From Poriferisodalis sp965208925 (GTDB lineage Bacteria > Actinomycetota > Acidimicrobiia > Acidimicrobiales > Poriferisodalaceae), in the NCBI RefSeq assembly GCF_965208925.1, contig NZ_OZ242364.1, positions 1,860,001 to 1,924,000 on the forward strand: DNA of 64,000 nt, given 5' to 3'. Numbering within the stretch: the first letter of the stretch is position 1; the number at the start of each line of letters is the position of its first letter. The notes under the pieces are model-generated. The model saw only the letters and a program-made list of their open reading frames with translations, was not told where the DNA came from and did no database searches. Below, in pieces: positions 61,666-64,000 of the stretch. A program made the position numbers and the translations under genes.

Positions 61666-63381
61666 ATGACGAAGCGTCGAATGTGGCGCTTGCTAGCTCT
61701 GCTCTTCGCGTTCTCGCTCGTAGCCGCTGCATGCGGCGGCGGCGATGACGACGCAGATGCCGACGCTGGCGAGACAGAAACCGAGACCACGGCCGCGCCG
61801 AGCGAAGACGAGGCGATGGACGAGGAGGAGATGGCCGAAGAGGAAGACGACGAGGGCGCCACCGGTGCTCTCGGCGGTGCTGCGGCCGAGGAAGACATCG
61901 AAGCCGCCGTTGCCGGCGAGGACGAAGACGAGGAGATGGCCGAAGAGGAGATGATGGAGGAGGAGGAGATGATGTTTGATCGCTCCACCCTCGAAGGCAT
62001 CTTCGAAGAGGCTGCCGCCCGTCGCGCCAAGTCCGTTGCTGACCTGACCGAGAAGATCGAGTCGGGCGAGTACGGCGTCGGCGACGACGGCATCCTGCGC
62101 GGACCCGCTGGCTTCAACATCGACATCGGCGCGTGCCCGAGCGACTGGTCGGACACGACGGGTATCACCGACTCGCAGATCCGGATCGGTCACACCACGG
62201 CTCAGTCGGGCAACCTGGCTGCGTACGGCAACATCGCCTACGGCTGGGAGAACTACTTCAACTGGATCAACGAGAACGACCCGATCATGGTCGGCGGCTC
62301 GCCGCGTGACCTGACGCTGATCATCAAGGACGACGCCTATGTGGCCGCCCAGACGATCGAGTTCGTAGACGAGCTGATCGAGGCGGAGAACGTGTTCTCG
62401 ATCCTCACGCTGGGCTCGCCGAACACGTTGGCGGTGTACGACAAGATCAACGAGGAGTGCATCCCGCACCCGTTCGTGATGACCGGCCACCCGGCTTGGG
62501 GCGACCCGGTGAACCACCCGTGGACCACCATCATGCAGATGTCGTACTCGACCGAGTCGATTCTGTGGGGCGCTTGGATCCGTGAGAACCTGCCCGACCT
62601 GCTGCCGGTGAAGGTTGCCGGCCTGGTGATGGACAACGACTTCGGCTTGGCCTACGAGCTGGGCTTCCACGAGTGGGCTGAGGCCAACACCGATGTGGTG
62701 AGCGAGTACCTGCCCGTGCGTCACGACCCGGCTGCGCCGACGCTGACCAACGAGATGACCACCATCCTGGCGTTCGAGCCTGATGTGTTCATCTCGATGA
62801 CGGCGGGCAACCCGTGCTTGCTGGCAGTCCAGGAGGCCGGCCAGAGCGGCCTGTACGACGACATCAACGCCAAGGGCGGCGCGCTGTTCACGCCGTCGGT
62901 GTGCAAGGGCATTGAGGCCTACATGAAGCCCGCCGGTGATGCGGCGGACGGCTGGTGGATCATCGGCGGTGGGTCGAAGGACTCCACCGACCCGAAGTTC
63001 ATCGATGAGCCGTTCATGTCGTTCGTCAACAGCAACCTCGAGGCAGGTGGCTTGGATCCGGCGGTGTCGCTGTACGCCATCGGTTACACCTACGGCTACC
63101 CCTACGGCGAGGCGCTGCGCATTGCGGCTGATCTGCCGGGCGGCCTGAACCGGACAAACTTCATCCTGGCCGTGCGGTCGATCGACATGTACCACCCGAT
63201 GCTTCTTGACGGCATCATCACGCAGCTCAACGGCAACGCCGATGCGTACTTCGTTGAGGGCTCGGACTTCAGCCAGTTCAATGCGACTGAGCAGACCTGG
63301 ACCCAGGTCGGCGATGTCGTGGACGTCAACGGCAAGTCGACGAACTGCGCCTGGGACAAGGACAACGGCGGCTGCCGCTAG
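61666..63381 (+). CDS. Branched-chain amino acid-type solute-binding lipoprotein (paralogue 2)
   Basis: A 571-residue lipoprotein, close paralogue of the preceding gene: lipobox LVAAAC (Cys23), an acidic Glu/Asp/Met linker (EDEAMDEEEMAEEEDDEG, EEEMMEEEEMMF), and the same Peripla_BP_6 domain. Differences cluster in the linker, in residues about 170-215 and in the C-terminal 80 residues, while some internal DNA blocks are identical. The start at 61666 follows GGGGAGA and matches the paralogue exactly; the upstream frame from 61561 adds unrelated residues. The ligand is unknown and may differ from that of paralogue 1. Confidence 0.9.
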   Translation: MTKRRMWRLLALLFAFSLVAAACGGGDDDADADAGETETETTAAPSEDEAMDEEEMAEEEDDEGATGALGGAAAEEDIEAAVAGEDEDEEMAEEEMMEEEEMMFDRSTLEGIFEEAAARRAKSVADLTEKIESGEYGVGDDGILRGPAGFNIDIGACPSDWSDTTGITDSQIRIGHTTAQSGNLAAYGNIAYGWENYFNWINENDPIMVGGSPRDLTLIIKDDAYVAAQTIEFVDELIEAENVFSILTLGSPNTLAVYDKINEECIPHPFVMTGHPAWGDPVNHPWTTIMQMSYSTESILWGAWIRENLPDLLPVKVAGLVMDNDFGLAYELGFHEWAEANTDVVSEYLPVRHDPAAPTLTNEMTTILAFEPDVFISMTAGNPCLLAVQEAGQSGLYDDINAKGGALFTPSVCKGIEAYMKPAGDAADGWWIIGGGSKDSTDPKFIDEPFMSFVNSNLEAGGLDPAVSLYAIGYTYGYPYGEALRIAADLPGGLNRTNFILAVRSIDMYHPMLLDGIITQLNGNADAYFVEGSDFSQFNATEQTWTQVGDVVDVNGKSTNCAWDKDNGGCR

Positions 63382-63391
63382 GCAATTGCCA

Positions 63392-63426
63392 CTAGGGGAT
63401 CAGCAGCGCTGCTGTTGATCACCTAG
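63392..63426 (+). terminator. Upper 3' hairpin after solute-binding gene 2
   Basis: CTAGG (63392-63396) pairs with CCTAG (63422-63426), and GATCAGCAGC with GCTGTTGATC (one G/T pair) inside it after one mismatch, ending in a 3-nt loop. It precedes the GC-rich hairpin at 63447-63478, mirroring the two-hairpin layout after paralogue 1. Confidence 0.5.
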
Positions 63427-63446
63427 CTGACCGAACGGTCAACGTA

Positions 63447-63478
63447 GAGGGCCGGCGGGCATCTGCCCGCCGGCCCTC
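63447..63478 (+). terminator. Strong GC hairpin after solute-binding gene 2
   Basis: GAGGGCCGGCGGGC (63447-63460) pairs perfectly with GCCCGCCGGCCCTC (63465-63478), 14 bp with an ATCT loop. The core GGGCCGGCGGGC is identical to the hairpin after paralogue 1. It may also end the convergent SRPBCC gene. Confidence 0.7.
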
Positions 63479-63528
63479 TCGCGTTCGTGTCGCATTCGGC
63501 GGCCAGTCAGCGAATGCTGGGCGGCTTG

Positions 63529-64000
63529 TCAATCGCCGTCGACGATGGCCTTGACGCCCTCGACCACTCGCTGCATGTTCGCCCGCAGAACGTCCCGGCG
63601 CCGGTTCAGCACACGCTGCTCCTTGGCGGGGTCGCGCAGTGCCATGGGCACCGTGCCGTTGTTCTCCTGGCCGATGAGCATCGAAAACCGCAGCCGGCTG
63701 CCGCCGCCCTGTTCGGCGAGGTCGAACCGCCAGGTCGCTCCGGGATTGTCGGTATCGGTGACCCGCCACTCGAACGCTGAGCGTTCCTTCCAGGCGGTCA
63801 CGATGCAGTCGGTCTCCCAGTCGAAGACGTCGGGGATCGAGTTGCGGCCCCGGAACGTCGAGCCCACGCCGGGATCGCCCTCCGAGGTCCACTCGGCGCC
63901 CAGGAATTCCTCGGAGAACTGCGCCGGCATGCTGATGTCGGTGATGACCTCCCAGACCGCACGGGGTCGGGCGTCAGTGTCGATCTCGGCCACCACGCCC
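63529..64000 (-). CDS. SRPBCC family protein, 5' end beyond the window
   Basis: The visible frame gives about 157 residues of a polyketide-cyclase/START-like ligand-binding domain: VVAEIDTDARPRAVWEVITDISMPAQFSEEFLGAEW, GSTFRGRNSIPDVFDWETDCIVTAW and GSRLRFSMLIGQENNG, ending in a C-terminal helix. In-frame GTG codons at 63996 and 63993 are possible starts, but the frame stays open to the window edge and family members usually carry a few more residues. It is therefore treated as partial. Function unknown. Confidence 0.75.
   Translation of the reverse strand, partial: GVVAEIDTDARPRAVWEVITDISMPAQFSEEFLGAEWTSEGDPGVGSTFRGRNSIPDVFDWETDCIVTAWKERSAFEWRVTDTDNPGATWRFDLAEQGGGSRLRFSMLIGQENNGTVPMALRDPAKEQRVLNRRRDVLRANMQRVVEGVKAIVDGD

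Noticed and set aside
59627..63195. Two long minus-strand frames of about 500 codons each
   Set aside because: They are similar to each other only because they are antisense to the two paralogous binding proteins.

Overview
The window is a GC-rich bacterial chromosome segment, densely packed with short gaps, frequent GTG starts and many ATGA/GTGA/TGATG stop-start overlaps. The gene set points to Actinomycetota, most likely Acidimicrobiia or a relative. Supporting signs are a MurA with Asp in place of the catalytic Cys, indirect Gln/Asn-tRNA charging by GatCAB, an actinobacterial-type SerC, a citramalate route to isoleucine, and lipoproteins with long acidic linkers. The taxonomic placement is inference. 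There is no sign of phage, transposase, integrase, CRISPR or rRNA; one tRNA gene (Gln, CTG) is present.

Layout. 0.1-10 kb: ammonium transporter, glpX-hisI, an LhgO-like oxidase, an alpha/beta hydrolase overlapping an MFS transporter, murA, a MeaB-type GTPase, and an SRPBCC-kinase fusion. 10.2-16.4 kb: a sulfur-relay pair (cysteine desulfurase and mnmA) with a small membrane protein, convergent ligA, a 118-nt imperfect hairpin, and a membrane protein. 16.4-19.8 kb: gatC-gatA-gatB. 19.8-22.6 kb: MATE exporter and a lipoprotein sugar dehydrogenase. 22.6-26.3 kb: ilvB-ilvN-ilvC behind a probable transcription attenuator. 26.3-31.2 kb: yqgE, an RDD protein, serC, an aspartate-type aminotransferase and a short SerA-like dehydrogenase.

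31.2-44.3 kb is the most distinctive accessory block. A minus-strand operon encodes a complete family-5 (peptide/nickel-type) ABC importer (oppA-B-C-D-F), a YtcJ-type amidohydrolase and a CobW/COG0523 GTPase; a second amidohydrolase follows. Divergent from it is a two-gene plus-strand unit: an SsuD-like flavin monooxygenase and one 684-residue protein that joins a class I glutamine amidotransferase-like domain to a complete cytochrome P450. The set looks like uptake plus hydrolytic and oxidative breakdown of an unknown organic N or S compound.

44.3-52.5 kb: leuD-leuC, greA, leuB-cimA, two poorly characterised genes, gltX and tRNA-Gln. Window-wide, GltX, tRNA-Gln and GatCAB together form the indirect Gln-tRNA route. 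52.7-63.5 kb: a branched-chain-amino-acid-type ABC cluster with one ATPase pair (livG, livF), two permease pairs (livH/livM twice) and two recently duplicated solute-binding lipoproteins, each with its own promoter-like block and strong 3' hairpin. The window ends inside a minus-strand SRPBCC protein.
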